Below are positions 11,867 to 12,041 of a DNA stretch of 12,041 nucleotides, piece by piece. Source of the stretch: an uncultured Erysipelotrichaceae bacterium (GTDB taxonomy: Bacteria; Bacillota_I; Bacilli_A; Erysipelotrichales; Erysipelotrichaceae); assembly GCA_902795525.1 (NCBI GenBank), contig CADBLN010000013.1, positions 1 through 12,041 on the forward strand. Reading direction: 5' to 3'. A program made the position numbers and the translations under genes. Every line of letters begins with the position of its first letter. Within the stretch, counting starts at the first letter, position 1. Under the pieces are notes generated by a model that was not told where the DNA came from, did no database searches, and saw nothing but the letters and a program-made list of their open reading frames with translations.

Positions 11867-12041
11867 ATGAGCGAAGATTATTACATGCATGACTATATCG
11901 AGCCAGATCAAGACCGAATTGATGAGATAGGGGAATTAGAAGATAAGATTGAAAATTTAGAGCTAGAAATTAGCCGATTAGAAGATGAATTAAGTTATGC
12001 AATATCAATTGATTGGCTCGAAGAATGGAACAATAAAAATA
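11867..12041 (+). CDS. Acidic coiled-coil phage protein, cut by the window edge
   Basis: The ATG at 11867 has GAGGAG 7 nt upstream. The frame stays open to the window end (58 codons visible). Residues about 16-44 show a heptad pattern of Ile/Leu with Glu/Asp/Lys between (RIDEIGELEDKIENLELEISRLEDEL), a short coiled coil, followed by DWLEEW. Very acidic. Its full length and role cannot be seen. Confidence 0.65.
   Translation, partial: MSEDYYMHDYIEPDQDRIDEIGELEDKIENLELEISRLEDELSYAISIDWLEEWNNKN

Overview
The window is low-GC DNA (roughly one third G+C by eye) that uses the standard bacterial code: TGG is Trp and TGA is a stop. It reads as a Bacillota-type chromosome, perhaps Erysipelotrichia or a relative, with low confidence on rank. 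It carries the left end of a temperate, siphovirus-like prophage integrated next to a tRNA-Trp gene.

Host part (1-3533). It holds the 3' end of a large protein of unknown function, a small two-helix membrane protein (minus strand), a PhnD-like substrate-binding lipoprotein, a Tyr/Ser phosphatase of the HCxxGKDR type (minus strand), and tRNA-Trp(CCA) with its own promoter and terminator. Two stem-loop terminators are shared by converging genes. The three host starts that can be seen all lack a Shine-Dalgarno sequence and have a -10 box only 6-9 nt upstream, which suggests leaderless mRNAs. The phage genes mostly have clear GGAGG-type sites.

Lysogeny module (about 3534-6510). A tyrosine integrase reads toward the tRNA, and its last codons form an 11-bp tandem repeat that could be arm-type sites. 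Upstream of it on the minus strand lies a DUF3800 gene that follows the CI/LexA-like repressor with only 2 nt between them, so it should be expressed in the lysogen. Between integrase and DUF3800, on the opposite strand, are a TTGACA promoter, about 55 nt of GC-rich foldable sequence and a U-tract terminator: a candidate small RNA. The repressor is divergent from a Cro-like gene. Three operators of the form TCTACA-N3-TGTAGA lie between them, one filling the spacer of the rightward promoter, and a fourth degenerate copy lies after cro.

Early lytic module (6511 to the end, plus strand). The order is Cro, a small HTH protein, a small membrane protein, the recombination set YqaJ nuclease / DUF1351 / RecT, a structured gap, a predicted DNA-binding protein, a 54-aa ORF and a short replication-initiator-like protein. 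That protein stops just before an iteron-like repeat cluster and a very AT-rich stretch (candidate origin). Small ORFs then continue to a coiled-coil protein cut by the window edge. Late genes and the right attachment site lie outside the window.

The most interesting parts are the DUF3800 gene plus small RNA in the lysogeny module (a position where phages often carry conversion or defence genes), the apparently truncated replication gene abutting its origin repeats, and the contrast between leaderless host genes and phage genes with Shine-Dalgarno sites.
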